Position numbers and translations under genes: made by a program
Shown: positions 1 through 9,126 of the stretch, piece after piece
How positions within the stretch are numbered: the first letter of the stretch is position 1
How the letters are laid out: every line of letters begins with the position of its first letter
Notes under the pieces: generated by a model
What the model was told of the DNA's origin: nothing
Databases searched by the model: none
The model's input: the letters and a program-made list of their open reading frames with translations, nothing else
Assembly: GCF_002259415.1 (NCBI RefSeq)
Contig: NZ_NPFY01000019.1
Location: forward strand, 248,001-312,000
Direction of reading: 5' to 3'
Source of the DNA: Rhodococcus sp. 14-2470-1b
GTDB taxonomy: Bacteria > Actinomycetota > Actinomycetes > Mycobacteriales > Mycobacteriaceae
Length of the DNA stretch: 64,000 bases

Positions 1-2
1 GC

Positions 3-368
3 GCGACGTTCTGCCAGCCTCAGGTCGCCAGCTTCGGTCTCACCGAAGACCAGGCCCGTGAAGAGGCTCAGGCTCGTGGCTCGGACATCAAGGTGGCGAA
101 CTTCCCGTTCGCAGCCAACGGCAAGGCACACGGTCTCGGCGACGCCACCGGCTTCGTCAAGCTCATCGCCGACACCGAGCACGGCGAGCTGCTCGGTGGC
201 CACCTCATCGGCCCCGACGTTTCCGAGCTGCTGCCGGAACTGACGCTCGCGCAGAAGTGGGACCTGACGGTCAACGAGTTGGCTCGCAACGTGCACACGC
301 ACCCGACCCTGTCGGAAGCACTGCAGGAAGCCATCCACGGCCTCGCCGGACACATGATCAACTTCTGA
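3..368 (+). CDS. lpdA: Dihydrolipoyl dehydrogenase, C-terminal part
   Basis: This is the last 121 codons of a gene that begins before the window. The visible product is the dimerisation domain of a dihydrolipoyl dehydrogenase, the FAD/NAD enzyme that reoxidises dihydrolipoamide in pyruvate and 2-oxoglutarate dehydrogenase complexes. Near its end it carries the HTHPTLSE segment (HNVHxHPTLSE-like in the family), whose histidine and glutamate form the catalytic pair acting across the dimer. The segment [12 protein letters not shown] near the window edge is also typical of mycobacterial-type Lpd. The reading frame is open from base 3. A strong terminator follows directly. Its neighbours (CMD protein, later ramB, aceA) match the lpdC region of M. 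tuberculosis as I recall it. Confidence 0.93.
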   Translation, partial: ATFCQPQVASFGLTEDQAREEAQARGSDIKVANFPFAANGKAHGLGDATGFVKLIADTEHGELLGGHLIGPDVSELLPELTLAQKWDLTVNELARNVHTHPTLSEALQEAIHGLAGHMINF

Positions 369-383
369 TCCAGCGTTCACCGA

Positions 384-430
384 AGAACATCCGCCCACAG
401 CCTCGGCCGTGGGCGGATGTTCTCGTTTTT
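384..430 (+). terminator. Rho-independent terminator after lpd
   Basis: A perfect 15-bp stem (384-398 with 409-423) with a 10-base loop is followed by a run of five T at 426-430. It lies 16 bases after the lpd stop codon. The T run is on the plus strand, so it mainly serves lpd; the converging gene ends at 457. Confidence 0.93.
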
Positions 431-456
431 CGGTCGGGTGCTCCCTGGGCGAAAGC

Positions 457-1005
457 TCAGAAATCGCGCTCGATGCGAAGGGTGCCGATGGTGGTGGCCA
501 AGCCGTCGTATTGGCTTACCAACAACAGGAATTCGATGAGTTGGCGTTCGTCGAATTCCTGGGCCAGGACGGTCCAGGTCGGGTCGGACAGGTTCTTGGT
601 CTTCAGGAGTTCGTCGGTTGCCGTGAGGATGGTTCGGTACCGGGGGGTCAGACCCGGGGACTCAGGCCCCTCTTTCACCTGTGCGAGAAGCTCTTTCGTC
701 ACGCCGAATCGGCGTCCGATGCGGCTGTGGTGGTCCATCTCGTATCCGCAGTCCCGTAGGTGAGCGACGCGGTTGATGACCAGTTCGGTTTCCTTCTTCG
801 AGATGCGGCCACCCGGCATCAAGCGCCCGCTGAAGAACAGCCATCCCCGGAACAGGCCTTTGTTGCGGCCGAGAGTGCTGAACAGGTGAGCGTTGGGTGT
901 GCCTGCGACTTTCGAGAGAATCCGACACAACGCCCAGTTGATCGGGCCCAGCTCCTTGAACGTGCCTGTCGGAATTCGAGGTGTGGAGAGGCGGGGTGTC
1001 GTCAC
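457..1005 (-). CDS. Carboxymuconolactone decarboxylase (CMD/AhpD-like) family protein
   Basis: The 182-residue product fits the CMD/AhpD fold. A segment around residues 70-95 reads KKETELVINRVAHLRDCGYEMDHH, with the family's conserved glutamate, cysteine and histidine, although only one cysteine is present rather than the CxxC of true AhpD. A peroxidase-reductase or decarboxylase role is therefore not proven. A mycobacterial protein of this kind (Rv0464c in my recollection) sits between lpdC and ramB, and the same pair order is seen here, converging on lpd. The ATG at 1005 is taken as the start because it gives a normal family length. The exact substrate is unknown. Confidence 0.75.
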   Translation of the reverse strand: MTTPRLSTPRIPTGTFKELGPINWALCRILSKVAGTPNAHLFSTLGRNKGLFRGWLFFSGRLMPGGRISKKETELVINRVAHLRDCGYEMDHHSRIGRRFGVTKELLAQVKEGPESPGLTPRYRTILTATDELLKTKNLSDPTWTVLAQEFDERQLIEFLLLVSQYDGLATTIGTLRIERDF

Positions 1006-1071
1006 CGGACCGACGCTACCGCCCGACCCCCACCCCGCACCAGGTAACGCGAGTCGTCGGCGTGGAACGAG

Positions 1072-2121
1072 TCAGGACTTCCGCCAATGGTCGAAGCGTT
1101 CCTTGATGTCCGACGCCACGTCGCCGATTCCGTTTCCGACGGCATCGACGGCGCCGGTGAAGCCACCACCGAGATCGCGGATCGTCTTGATCAAGGGGTC
1201 TTCCGACTCGTCGAAGTTCTGCTTGTAGGTTCTTGCCGCGTTCTTGAATTCCTCCGACGCCTTGGCTCGGTGGTCCTGAGATTTGAGCGGGTATTCACCG
1301 CGGAGCACGGCGGCGTACTCTCCGCTGTCCACCCACTTCTTCAGCTCCGCTGCGCGGAGAACCGAGAACGGGTGGGACAGCAGCTCGATGTTGAGGAGTT
1401 TGAGGACGCCGTCGCGTAGGTCGCCGCTGGACTCGTACTCGGCGGCCTGCGCAAGGAACGCGTCGACGTCGATTTCGCTGATGCGGGCACCGCCTGCCAG
1501 CTTGAGTTGCACGCGGATGGCGGTGTGGACGTCCTGGCCGCAGAGGAGCCCGGCGCGGTCACCCGAAAGTTCGGATTTGCGTTGCCATTCCATCAAGCCT
1601 GCGATGATCGCCCGCAGGGCCCAGCCGCCGACGGGTATCCAGCCGATGGTTCCGGCGAGACGCATGAGGTGCATCAGAACGGTGCGGTAGACGGCGTGTC
1701 CGGACAGTGCGTGCCCCAGCTCGTGACCGACGATGAATCTCTGTTCCTCGTACGTCATGATGTCCAGCAGGCCGGTGGTCACGACGATGAACGGGCGGTC
1801 CATTCCGATCGTGAACGCGTTGACCACGGGCGACTGCATGACGAACAGTTCGGGCGTCTGATCCGCGCCGAGAATGCTCACGCAGTCGGAGCGAAGATCG
1901 TTCAGATCCTTGAACTGCTTGTCGTCGACGCGTACGGCCGTGGCGAGGTACATCAGCCGGTGCTGGCGTTCCCTGAGCAGCCCGGAGAGGGTGCGGAGCA
2001 CGGTGTCGAAACCCTTCAAGCTGCGCAGGGTCACGAGCGCGGCCCTGTCCGAGGGGTGTTCCCACGCTCGCGAGCTGATGTCCGGAAACTCGATACGGGT
2101 GCGGTCCGGTGCGGCAGTCAA
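1072..2121 (-). CDS. M48-family zinc metallopeptidase
   Basis: The 349-residue protein has the zinc motif HELGH at residues 133-137, inside the typical M48 stretch RFIVGHELGHALSGHAVY. A second motif, SELSGDRAG, supplies the likely third zinc ligand Glu184. Hydrophobic stretches around residues 145-175 suggest membrane association between the two motifs, as in HtpX/Ste24 relatives. There is no clear signal peptide. The C-terminal 60 residues are charged, then glycine-rich, and look like a tail outside the peptidase domain. The family degrades or processes membrane and secreted proteins; the substrate here is unknown. It is transcribed away from the siderophore-binding gene at 2254. Confidence 0.85.
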   Translation of the reverse strand: MTAAPDRTRIEFPDISSRAWEHPSDRAALVTLRSLKGFDTVLRTLSGLLRERQHRLMYLATAVRVDDKQFKDLNDLRSDCVSILGADQTPELFVMQSPVVNAFTIGMDRPFIVVTTGLLDIMTYEEQRFIVGHELGHALSGHAVYRTVLMHLMRLAGTIGWIPVGGWALRAIIAGLMEWQRKSELSGDRAGLLCGQDVHTAIRVQLKLAGGARISEIDVDAFLAQAAEYESSGDLRDGVLKLLNIELLSHPFSVLRAAELKKWVDSGEYAAVLRGEYPLKSQDHRAKASEEFKNAARTYKQNFDESEDPLIKTIRDLGGGFTGAVDAVGNGIGDVASDIKERFDHWRKS

Positions 2122-2196
2122 GCGGTTCTCCCAGCGTCGAAGATTCGCAGTCCAAAGTATCAGTAAAACGGGCTACATGGTCTGCCCATCGGCTAC

Positions 2197-2215
2197 GCAA
2201 GACAGGCTAACCTTC
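2197..2215 (+). promoter_or_regulatory. Possible IdeR/DtxR iron box (good half-site)
   Basis: The segment AGGCTAACCT at 2204-2213 matches the right half of the actinobacterial iron box consensus TTAGGTTAGSCTAACCTAA. The left half matches poorly (about 12 of 19 overall). It lies some 40 bases before the start of a siderophore-binding lipoprotein gene, which is the expected context for IdeR repression by iron. Confidence 0.5.
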
Positions 2216-2253
2216 ATTGAACTTTCACTCATCGAGGTACGGAGGAATGCACG

Positions 2254-3195
2254 ATGTCGAGGTCTGATTACCGCGGCGTGGCGGTAGCGGTCGGAATACT
2301 GGCCTTCGGCCTCGTCGCGTGCTCGTCGGGCGGCGGGGGATCGGCGAGCGAGTCCAGCGGCAGCGCCGACGAGCAGGGCACGCGGACCGTCGAGACCGTT
2401 CGCGGCAACGTCGAGGTTCCGAACAGTCCGATGCGCATCGTGACGTTGGAGCCGGTCGAGTTGGATACGTCCGTCGCGCTCGGTGTCGTCCCGGTCGGCA
2501 CCGCAGTTCTCAGCGAAGCGACCGGTGTCCCGGCATATCTGGGCGACGAGGCTGCGTCGATCGAGACGGTCGGGACCGTCGCCGAGCCGAGGATCGAATC
2601 CATCGCTGCGTTGAAGCCGGATCTCATCCTCGGGACCGAGACGAGGCATTCCGAGTACTACGACCAACTCGCGGCCATCGCGCCGACGGTGTTCATGGCC
2701 TCGCAGTCCGATCCGTGGCAGGACAACGTCGACTTCGTCGGTCGTACGCTGGGTAGAGAGGTCGACGCGCAGGCCCTGCTCGGGGAATATCGAGACCGCT
2801 GCTCCGACATCGCAACTCGATTCGACACCGAAGGTCGCACCGCGCAGTTGATCCGGCCTCGAGACGACGTGCTCACGCTGTACGGTCCGCTGTCCTTCGC
2901 CGGCAGCACGCTGGAATGCGCAGGCTTCACCACACCGCCGCGGCCGGAATGGGCCGACGAGATCTCCGTCGACCTGTCTCCCGAGCTCGTCACCGAGGCG
3001 CGCGCCGACGTCATCGTCGTCACCGCAACCGATCCGTCCGACCCGGCGGCGATCCCCGCCGCGATCACGGCGAACCCGGGAGCCCTGCCGAACCCGCAGG
3101 CCGTCGATCAGTCCTACTGGATCACCGGAGTCGGACCGAAGGGCGGGCAAGCAGTCCTCGACGACATCGAACGCATTCTCTCGCAGCCGAACTGA
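2254..3195 (+). CDS. Iron-siderophore ABC transporter substrate-binding lipoprotein
   Basis: This 313-residue protein belongs to the FecB/FhuD-type periplasmic-binding family. It begins with a lipoprotein signal ending in the lipobox LVAC (Cys23), followed by a Gly/Ser-rich linker. The mature part shows the pattern of this family: a first lobe starting near NSPMRIVTLEPVELD and the IAALKPDLILG segment that precedes the long connecting helix. It would capture ferric siderophores outside the membrane. The ATG at 2254 has GGAGG about nine bases upstream. No permease or ATPase gene is next to it, so it must work with a transporter encoded elsewhere. The possible iron box upstream fits repression by iron. 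Confidence 0.85.
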   Translation: MSRSDYRGVAVAVGILAFGLVACSSGGGGSASESSGSADEQGTRTVETVRGNVEVPNSPMRIVTLEPVELDTSVALGVVPVGTAVLSEATGVPAYLGDEAASIETVGTVAEPRIESIAALKPDLILGTETRHSEYYDQLAAIAPTVFMASQSDPWQDNVDFVGRTLGREVDAQALLGEYRDRCSDIATRFDTEGRTAQLIRPRDDVLTLYGPLSFAGSTLECAGFTTPPRPEWADEISVDLSPELVTEARADVIVVTATDPSDPAAIPAAITANPGALPNPQAVDQSYWITGVGPKGGQAVLDDIERILSQPN

Positions 3196-3201
3196 GACGT
3201 A

Positions 3202-4671
3202 TCACGTGTAGGGGTACGGCAGGTCGGTGTCGACGTTCTCGTCGACGTGGACCTGCCGCCCCAGCTGTGGGAACGCCCGCTGCGCGCACGAGGTGCGTTC
3301 GCACACCTTGCATCCCGGGCCGATGGGCACCGCGGCGGCACCGGAGTCCAGCGGCAACCCGTCCGCGTAGACGACTCGGCTCGCGTACGCGATGTCGCAG
3401 CCGAGCCCGATGGCGAAGTGCTTGCGGGGTGAGCGAAACCCGAGCCCACCGCTCTCGGTGGTGCGGGCGATCCACAGATAACTGCGATCGTCGGGCATCG
3501 TCGCGACCTGGGTGAGAATTCTCCCGGACGCCGCGAACGCGTCGTGAACCACCCACAGCGGGCAGCTTCCGCCGACCCGGGAGAAGTGAAATGCGGTAGC
3601 GGACTGGCGCTTCGAGATGTTCCCGGCGCGATCGGTGCGGACGAAGAAGAACGGGATGCCTTTGGCGCCGCGTCGTTGCAGAGTCGAGAGTCGATGGCAG
3701 ACGGTCTCGAATCCCACTTCGAACGTCAGCGACAGCAACTCGATGTCGTAGCGCACCGACTCCGCCGCGTCCAGAAAAGTCTCGTAGGGGAGCAGGAGCG
3801 CACCTGCGAAGTAATGGGCGAGACCCACTCGGGCGAGCTCGCGTGCGGGTGCGCTCAACGACGAATCGGCGTCGACGAGAGCATCGATCATCGTTGCCTG
3901 CGACAGAAACGCCAGTTGAGTAGCGATCTGGTACGCCCGCTGGCCCGCGGTCAATCGCCTGGCGAGAGTGAGCCTTCCCTGCGAGTAGATGCGCTTGGGG
4001 CCCAGCTGTTTGAGGCCCAGCTGTTCCTTGGGGCCCAGCCGTCCTTTGGGTCCCAGCCGTCCATCGCCGTCGTCCTCGATGTCGACGGTGACGCCGTAGT
4101 TCGCCTCGATGACACGGGCCAGCTGTAGATCGAGAGCGCCGATGGTCAAACCCTCGCGTGCGAACAATTTTTCGGCCGCGAGGTCCAGCTCCGGTATGTG
4201 ATTGCGCCGATCGTAGAAGAAATCGCGCACCTCCTCGTAGGGCATCGGCGAACCGTCGACGGGCAGATCGGTGCCGCGGCCGTCGACACCCGCGGTGAGA
4301 CGTTCCAATCGATCCGTCGTGGCGTGCAACCGCCGATGCAGACCGACGAGTGTGCGGCCGATGTCCGGCATCCGCGACACCAACTCCTGCACTTCCGACA
4401 TGGAGACTTCACCGTCGTCCGAGGTCTCGGCGAGCACGTCGTGCAGATCGGCGACCAACCTGGCGTCGGTGTCGGTGGCGAAGAACGTGGGATCCAGGTC
4501 GAACGTGCTGTTCAGGCGCAGCAGGACCGGCACGGTGAGTGGACGCTGATCGTTCTCGAGCTGATTCAGATAACTCGGCGACAGCTCGAGCGTCCTGGCC
4601 AGGGCGAGCTGAGTCAACCCGCGGTCGGCGCGCAACCGTCGCAGGCGACTGCCGGCGTAGATCTTCTGCAC
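3202..4671 (-). CDS. prpR: PrpR/RamB-type regulator of propionate metabolism
   Basis: The 489-residue product has an N-terminal XRE helix-turn-helix (about residues 5-60, with RLRRLRADRGLTQLALA), a middle region of the short-chain-fatty-acid regulator family, and a C-terminal domain with clustered cysteines in GCKVCERTSCAQRAF. In M. tuberculosis PrpR such cysteines bind an iron-sulfur cluster. It lies divergent from prpDBC and is therefore expected to activate the methylcitrate cycle on propionate. The reading frame runs open far upstream, but a GTG at 4671 preceded by GAGGAGG matches the start of the paralogue RamB at 19845 and is chosen. Residues 205-226 are a tandem (R/Q)LGPK repeat that is absent from that paralogue, an odd in-frame insertion. 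Confidence 0.88.
   Translation of the reverse strand: MQKIYAGSRLRRLRADRGLTQLALARTLELSPSYLNQLENDQRPLTVPVLLRLNSTFDLDPTFFATDTDARLVADLHDVLAETSDDGEVSMSEVQELVSRMPDIGRTLVGLHRRLHATTDRLERLTAGVDGRGTDLPVDGSPMPYEEVRDFFYDRRNHIPELDLAAEKLFAREGLTIGALDLQLARVIEANYGVTVDIEDDGDGRLGPKGRLGPKEQLGLKQLGPKRIYSQGRLTLARRLTAGQRAYQIATQLAFLSQATMIDALVDADSSLSAPARELARVGLAHYFAGALLLPYETFLDAAESVRYDIELLSLTFEVGFETVCHRLSTLQRRGAKGIPFFFVRTDRAGNISKRQSATAFHFSRVGGSCPLWVVHDAFAASGRILTQVATMPDDRSYLWIARTTESGGLGFRSPRKHFAIGLGCDIAYASRVVYADGLPLDSGAAAVPIGPGCKVCERTSCAQRAFPQLGRQVHVDENVDTDLPYPYT
3994..4059 (-). repeat. In-frame LGPK-coding tandem repeat inside prpR
   Basis: Four imperfect units of 15-18 bases built on CAGCTGGGCCCCAAG encode (R/Q)LGPK(G/E) at about residues 205-226 of PrpR. 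The repeat lies between the helical linker and the middle domain. It has the look of slipped-strand expansion kept in frame. Confidence 0.85.
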
Positions 4672-4708
4672 TGCGACCTCCTCGTGCTGGAGACAGTATC
4701 CGACGGGC

Positions 4709-4804
4709 ATTCGCAACATTCGCAAATTTGCACCCTGCGCATCGCAAAAATAGGCACGGGCCACACCTTTCGCAGGTGAGGCCAGGTGCGTACGTTTGCA
4801 AAAG
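4709..4804. promoter_or_regulatory. PrpR operator cluster between prpR and prpD
   Basis: The intergenic region holds several copies of a TTYGCAAA-like word: ATTCGCAAC (4709-4717), ATTCGCAAATTTGC (4719-4732), CATCGCAAAA (4740-4749) and GTTTGCAAAA (4794-4803). The RamB/PrpR consensus in corynebacteria and mycobacteria is close to AAA/GTTTGCAAA. The sites cover both divergent promoters, as expected for a shared activator and autoregulation. Confidence 0.65.
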
Positions 4805-4837
4805 AAGCGTGACCGCACAGCAGAAGAGGACCAGTCA

Positions 4838-6343
4838 GTGAAGACCCATCTGGTACGTACCCGTCGATCCGCCGAGGACTTCCCCCGGTCCGAGCACCTG
4901 GCGTGGAAAGTCGCGGAGGTGGCGGCCGATGCCGTCCCGGTACCCGAGGACACGACCGACATGATCGTGAACCGCATCATCGACAACGCGTCGGTGGCCG
5001 CGGCCTCCCTGGTGCGTCGACCGGTCACGAGTGCGCGCACCCAAGCGCAGGCGCATCCGTACAGCCCCGGTGCGACCGTGTTCGGCGTACCCGGCACGTT
5101 CTCACCGGAGTGGGCGGCCTGGGCCAACGGCGTCGCCGTGCGTGAACTCGACTTCCACGACACGTTCCTCGCGGCGGAGTACTCGCACCCCGGCGACAAC
5201 ATTCCGCCGATCCTCGCCGTCGCCCAGCATTCCGGGTGCTCCGGCCGAGACCTGATCCGCGGACTCGCCACCGGCTACGAGATCCAGATCGACCTCGTAC
5301 GAGCGATCTCGTTGCACGAACACAAGATCGATCACGTCGCCCACCTCGGGCCGTCGGCAGCAGCGGGTATCGGAACGCTCCTCGGACTCGACACCGAGAC
5401 CATCTACCAAGCCGTCGGCCAGGCACTGCACACCACGACCGCTACCCGTCAGTCACGTAAGGGCGCAATCTCGAGTTGGAAGGCGTACGCGCCGGCTCTG
5501 GCCGGAAAGGTCGCCGTCGAAGCCGTCGACCGGGCGCTGCGCGGCGAGGGGGCACCGTCGCCGATCTGGGAGGGCGAGGACGGCGTCATCGCATGGCTTC
5601 TCGGTGGACCCGACGCCGAATATCAGGTGCCGTTGCCCGGACCGGGCGAGGCCAAGCGCGCGATTCTCGACAGCTACACCAAGGAGCACTCGGCCGAGTA
5701 CCAGAGTCAGGCGCCGATCGACCTGGCCCGCCGAATGCGCTCTCGCATCGACGATCTCGACCGGATCGAGACGATCGTGCTGCACACCAGTCACCACACG
5801 CACTACGTCATCGGCACCGGGTCGAACGATCCGCAGAAGTTCGATCCCACAGCATCCCGGGAGACGCTCGACCACTCGGTGATGTACATCTTCGCCGTGG
5901 CGCTCGAAGACGGCGAGTGGCACCACGAGCGGTCCTACGCTCCCGAGCGTGCGCAGCGACCGGCGACCATCGCACTGTGGAACAAGATCTCGACGGCGGA
6001 GGATCCGGAGTGGACCCGCCGGTACCACTCGACCGACCCGGACGAGAAGGCTTTCGGCGCTCGTGCCGAGATCACGCTGAAGGACGGGACCGTCATCGTC
6101 GACGAACTCGCGGTCGCCGACGCCCATCCGCTGGGCGCCCGGCCGTTCGCTCGTGAGCAGTACATCGACAAGTTCAGGACGCTCGCCGACGGGATCGTGG
6201 CTCCCGACGAGCAGGACCGCTTCCTCACCGCTGCGCAGAACGCGCCGACGCTGGCGGCCGGGGAGCTCGACCGACTCACGTTCACGGTCGGCGGCGACGT
6301 GCTGGCCCGGGCGCCGAAGACCCCGAAGGGCATCTTCCGATGA
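4838..6343 (+). CDS. prpD: 2-methylcitrate dehydratase PrpD
   Basis: The 501-residue enzyme of the MmgE/PrpD family dehydrates 2-methylcitrate to 2-methyl-cis-aconitate in the methylcitrate cycle, the route that burns propionyl-CoA from odd-chain fatty acids, branched amino acids and sterols. Family landmarks include [28 protein letters not shown] and [16 protein letters not shown]. The GTG at 4838 is chosen because AGAGGA stands just upstream and the product then begins [16 protein letters not shown], as in actinobacterial homologues. The longer frame would add 14 residues that run back into the operator region. The stop overlaps the start of prpB (ATGA), so the two are translationally coupled. 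Confidence 0.95.
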   Translation: MKTHLVRTRRSAEDFPRSEHLAWKVAEVAADAVPVPEDTTDMIVNRIIDNASVAAASLVRRPVTSARTQAQAHPYSPGATVFGVPGTFSPEWAAWANGVAVRELDFHDTFLAAEYSHPGDNIPPILAVAQHSGCSGRDLIRGLATGYEIQIDLVRAISLHEHKIDHVAHLGPSAAAGIGTLLGLDTETIYQAVGQALHTTTATRQSRKGAISSWKAYAPALAGKVAVEAVDRALRGEGAPSPIWEGEDGVIAWLLGGPDAEYQVPLPGPGEAKRAILDSYTKEHSAEYQSQAPIDLARRMRSRIDDLDRIETIVLHTSHHTHYVIGTGSNDPQKFDPTASRETLDHSVMYIFAVALEDGEWHHERSYAPERAQRPATIALWNKISTAEDPEWTRRYHSTDPDEKAFGARAEITLKDGTVIVDELAVADAHPLGARPFAREQYIDKFRTLADGIVAPDEQDRFLTAAQNAPTLAAGELDRLTFTVGGDVLARAPKTPKGIFR

Positions 6344-7251
6344 CCGGCCTCATTGCCGCATCGACGTCGGCGTCGGACAAGCGGGCGGCGTTTCGCGCCG
6401 GTCTCGCCTCGGGCACGATCCAGCGATTGCCCGGTGCCTTCTCGCCTCTCGTCGCGAAACTGGTGCAGGAGATCGGGTTCGAGGGTGTGTACGTCTCCGG
6501 TGCAGTGCTGTCCGCGGACCTCGGACTGCCCGACATCGGACTGACGACACTGAGCGAGGTCGCTGGCCGAGGACAGCAGATCGCACGCGTGACCGACCTG
6601 CCGGTGTTGATCGACGCCGACACGGGCTTCGGTGAACCGATGAGCGCCGCACGCACCGTCACGATGCTCGAGGATGCAGGCATCGCCGGCTGCCACCTCG
6701 AGGACCAGGTCAATCCCAAGCGCTGTGGCCACCTGGACGGCAAAGCCGTCGTCGACACCGAGACGATGGTGCAGCGCATCCGGGCCGCGGTGTCTGCGCG
6801 GCGCGACCCGAACTTCGTGATCTGCGCGCGCACCGACGCGCGCGCGATCGAGGGAATCGACGCTGCGATCGCGCGGGCGAAGGCATACGCCGACGCCGGG
6901 GCCGACCTCATCTTCACCGAAGCATTGGCCGACGAGGCCGAGTTCGCCGCGTTCCGCGGTGCCGTCACCACGCCGTTGCTCGCCAACATGACCGAATTCG
7001 GCAAATCCGAGCTGATACCGGCACACGTACTCCAGGACCTGGGGTACAACGCGGTCATCTACCCGGTCACGACGCTGCGGCTGGCGATGTTCGCCGTCGA
7101 GAACGGGCTACGTGAGATCGCCTCCACCGGAACACAAGCCGCCGACCTGGACCGCATGCAACACCGCAGCCGCCTCTACGAACTGCTCGAGTACGACCAG
7201 TACAACCGATTCGATCGAGGGATCTTCACCTACACGAGGGACGCGAGATGA
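6340..7251 (+). CDS. prpB: Methylisocitrate lyase PrpB
   Basis: The 303-residue enzyme splits 2-methylisocitrate into pyruvate and succinate, the last step of the methylcitrate cycle. It belongs to the isocitrate lyase/PEP mutase superfamily. The catalytic loop reads [11 protein letters not shown] with the active cysteine at residue 129, and the metal-binding segment DADTGFGEP is present. It overlaps prpD and prpC by four bases each, which marks a tight prpDBC operon. Length and motifs agree with the family, so the assignment is secure. Note that aceA, the larger isocitrate lyase relative, is present 14 kb downstream under ramB. Confidence 0.96.
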   Translation: MTGLIAASTSASDKRAAFRAGLASGTIQRLPGAFSPLVAKLVQEIGFEGVYVSGAVLSADLGLPDIGLTTLSEVAGRGQQIARVTDLPVLIDADTGFGEPMSAARTVTMLEDAGIAGCHLEDQVNPKRCGHLDGKAVVDTETMVQRIRAAVSARRDPNFVICARTDARAIEGIDAAIARAKAYADAGADLIFTEALADEAEFAAFRGAVTTPLLANMTEFGKSELIPAHVLQDLGYNAVIYPVTTLRLAMFAVENGLREIASTGTQAADLDRMQHRSRLYELLEYDQYNRFDRGIFTYTRDAR

Positions 7252-8393
7252 CCTATCCGACAACGAGAGCTGCCCTGGCCGAGACGAAGACGATCCACAA
7301 AGGCCTGGCCGGAGTGGTCGTCGACACGACGGCCATCTCCAAGGTGGTCCCGGAGACCAACTCCCTGACCTACCGCGGGTACGCCGTGCAGGACCTCGCG
7401 GAGCACTGCAGCTTCGAGGAAGTGGCGTACCTGCTGTGGAACGGCGAGCTACCGACGAACCCGCAACTCGAGCTGTTCTCGCAGCGAGAGCGGGCTCACC
7501 GCCGCGCCGACCGATCGTTGTTGTCGCTGGTGGCGAAGATGCCGGACAACTGCCACCCGATGGACGTCGTGCGCACCGCGATCAGTTATCTGGGCGCGGA
7601 AGACCCGGCGGAAGAGGACAATTCGGCGTCGGCGAACCTGAACAAGGCGCTTCGGATGACCGCCGTACTACCGACCATCGTCGCCGCGGATCACCGTCGT
7701 CGACGCGGCCTCGATCCGATCGCACCGCACACCCACCTGGGGTTCGCCGAGAACTTCCTGAACATGTGCTTCGGGAGCGTGCCCGACCCGAAGATCGTCG
7801 AGGCGTTCGAGGTGTCACTGATCCTGTACGCGGAGCACAGCTTCAACGCGTCGACGTTCGCAGCCCGAGTCGTGACCTCGACACTGTCGGACATCTACAG
7901 TGCCGTCACCGCGGCGATAGGCGCACTGAAGGGAACGTTGCACGGCGGGGCCAACGAAGCGGTCATGCACGCCATGCTCGACATCGGCGAACCGCACCTG
8001 GCGAGGCAGTGGCTCCTGGACAAGCTCGCGGCCAAGGAGAAAGTGATGGGCTTCGGGCACCGTGTCTACAAGAACGGCGACTCGCGGGTGCCGACGATGC
8101 GAGCAGCCTTCCAGGACGTGGCCGAAGCAACGAACGGCCGCAAATGGGTACGGATGTACGACGTACTCGAACGCACGATGAACGAGGAGACCTCGATCGA
8201 GCCGAACCTCGACTTCCCCACCGGGCCGACGTACTACCTGATGGGCTTCGACATCGACGTCTTCACCCCGATCTTCGTGATGAGCCGAATCACCGGTTGG
8301 ACGGCCCACATCATCGAGCAGGGTGCATCCAATGCGCTCATCCGTCCGCTCAGCGACTACTCAGGCGTTCCGCAGCGCGCCGTCGGTGCATGA
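7248..8393 (+). CDS. prpC: 2-methylcitrate synthase PrpC
   Basis: The 381-residue protein is a citrate synthase family enzyme that condenses propionyl-CoA with oxaloacetate to 2-methylcitrate. The short (type I-like) length, the N-terminal GLAGVVVDTTAIS segment, HGGANEAVMHAM and KVMGFGHRVYKNGD with the catalytic histidine are all visible. Position as third gene after prpD and prpB supports methylcitrate rather than citrate synthase, although enzymes of this type often have both activities. It ends 13 bases before the converging GntR gene. Confidence 0.95.
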   Translation: MTYPTTRAALAETKTIHKGLAGVVVDTTAISKVVPETNSLTYRGYAVQDLAEHCSFEEVAYLLWNGELPTNPQLELFSQRERAHRRADRSLLSLVAKMPDNCHPMDVVRTAISYLGAEDPAEEDNSASANLNKALRMTAVLPTIVAADHRRRRGLDPIAPHTHLGFAENFLNMCFGSVPDPKIVEAFEVSLILYAEHSFNASTFAARVVTSTLSDIYSAVTAAIGALKGTLHGGANEAVMHAMLDIGEPHLARQWLLDKLAAKEKVMGFGHRVYKNGDSRVPTMRAAFQDVAEATNGRKWVRMYDVLERTMNEETSIEPNLDFPTGPTYYLMGFDIDVFTPIFVMSRITGWTAHIIEQGASNALIRPLSDYSGVPQRAVGA

Positions 8394-8406
8394 CGCCGTC
8401 AGAGCT

Positions 8407-9111
8407 TCAATTCTGCACTGCCAGTGCGATCTTCGCCATCGACAGAGCCTGAGTTGCTCGGTCGATGACGATCCGCTGCGCGAGGTCGATGTGCGCCAGC
8501 AGCAACGCGCGTGCCGCAGCGAGATCCCCCTCCACGACGGCCGCACAGATGGCAACGTGTTCGTCGACGGTGGACGCGATGCGCTCCCGAGTCAGGGAAT
8601 CGAACATCCGCACCGGTCGTATCCGTGCGTTCACCGCACGAAGAGCCTCGGCCAACGCAGGATTGCCCGACGCCGCCAGCAGCGTCACGTGGAACCATTC
8701 GTCCCGCGCGACGAAGTCCGCGTCCGGGTGCGGAAGCGACGACCTCGCCTGCGTCCAGTCGTTCAGGACCTCGCGGACCGCGGTGGCGTCGTGCGGCTGG
8801 GTGTCGACCCGGTCGATTCCTCGGAGCTCCAATGTCGTGCGGAGTTCGTAGAGGTCGGCCAGATCGTCGAGACGTGGCCGGTACGGAAAGAGGCCCGCGT
8901 CGAGTCGCTGCACCAACCCGTCGGCGAGAAGACGCGCCATCGCTTCTCGGACGGGCGTGCGCGACACCCCGTACGCCTCGGCGAGTTTCTCCTCGCCGAG
9001 GCGTGTCGTCGGATCGAACACTCCCGCCATCAGATCCTGGCGGAGCGCGACGTACACCTGTTCGCGCAGAGGTCCTCCGCCGCTGATCGCGGTGTAGGGC
9101 ACATCTGTCAT
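8407..9111 (-). CDS. GntR-family (FCD) transcriptional regulator
   Basis: The 234-residue protein has an N-terminal winged helix (about residues 15-75, with EEKLAEAYGVSRTPVREAMARLLADGLV) and a C-terminal all-helical FCD ligand domain, so it belongs to the FadR subfamily. The histidines around WFHVTLLAAS and in DEHVAICAAVVEGD may bind metal or a small acid. It sits 15 bases after urtE on the same strand and is probably the last gene of the urt operon or a separately promoted local repressor. Regulation of urea or nitrogen uptake is an inference from position only. Confidence 0.85.
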   Translation of the reverse strand: MTDVPYTAISGGGPLREQVYVALRQDLMAGVFDPTTRLGEEKLAEAYGVSRTPVREAMARLLADGLVQRLDAGLFPYRPRLDDLADLYELRTTLELRGIDRVDTQPHDATAVREVLNDWTQARSSLPHPDADFVARDEWFHVTLLAASGNPALAEALRAVNARIRPVRMFDSLTRERIASTVDEHVAICAAVVEGDLAAARALLLAHIDLAQRIVIDRATQALSMAKIALAVQN

Positions 9112-9126
9112 GTTCGTGGTCGCCGC

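Noticed and set aside
4672..5271. Upstream in-frame extension of prpR by 200 codons
   Set aside because: It lies antisense to prpD and over the operator region. The GTG at 4671 has a strong ribosome-binding site and matches the start of the RamB paralogue.
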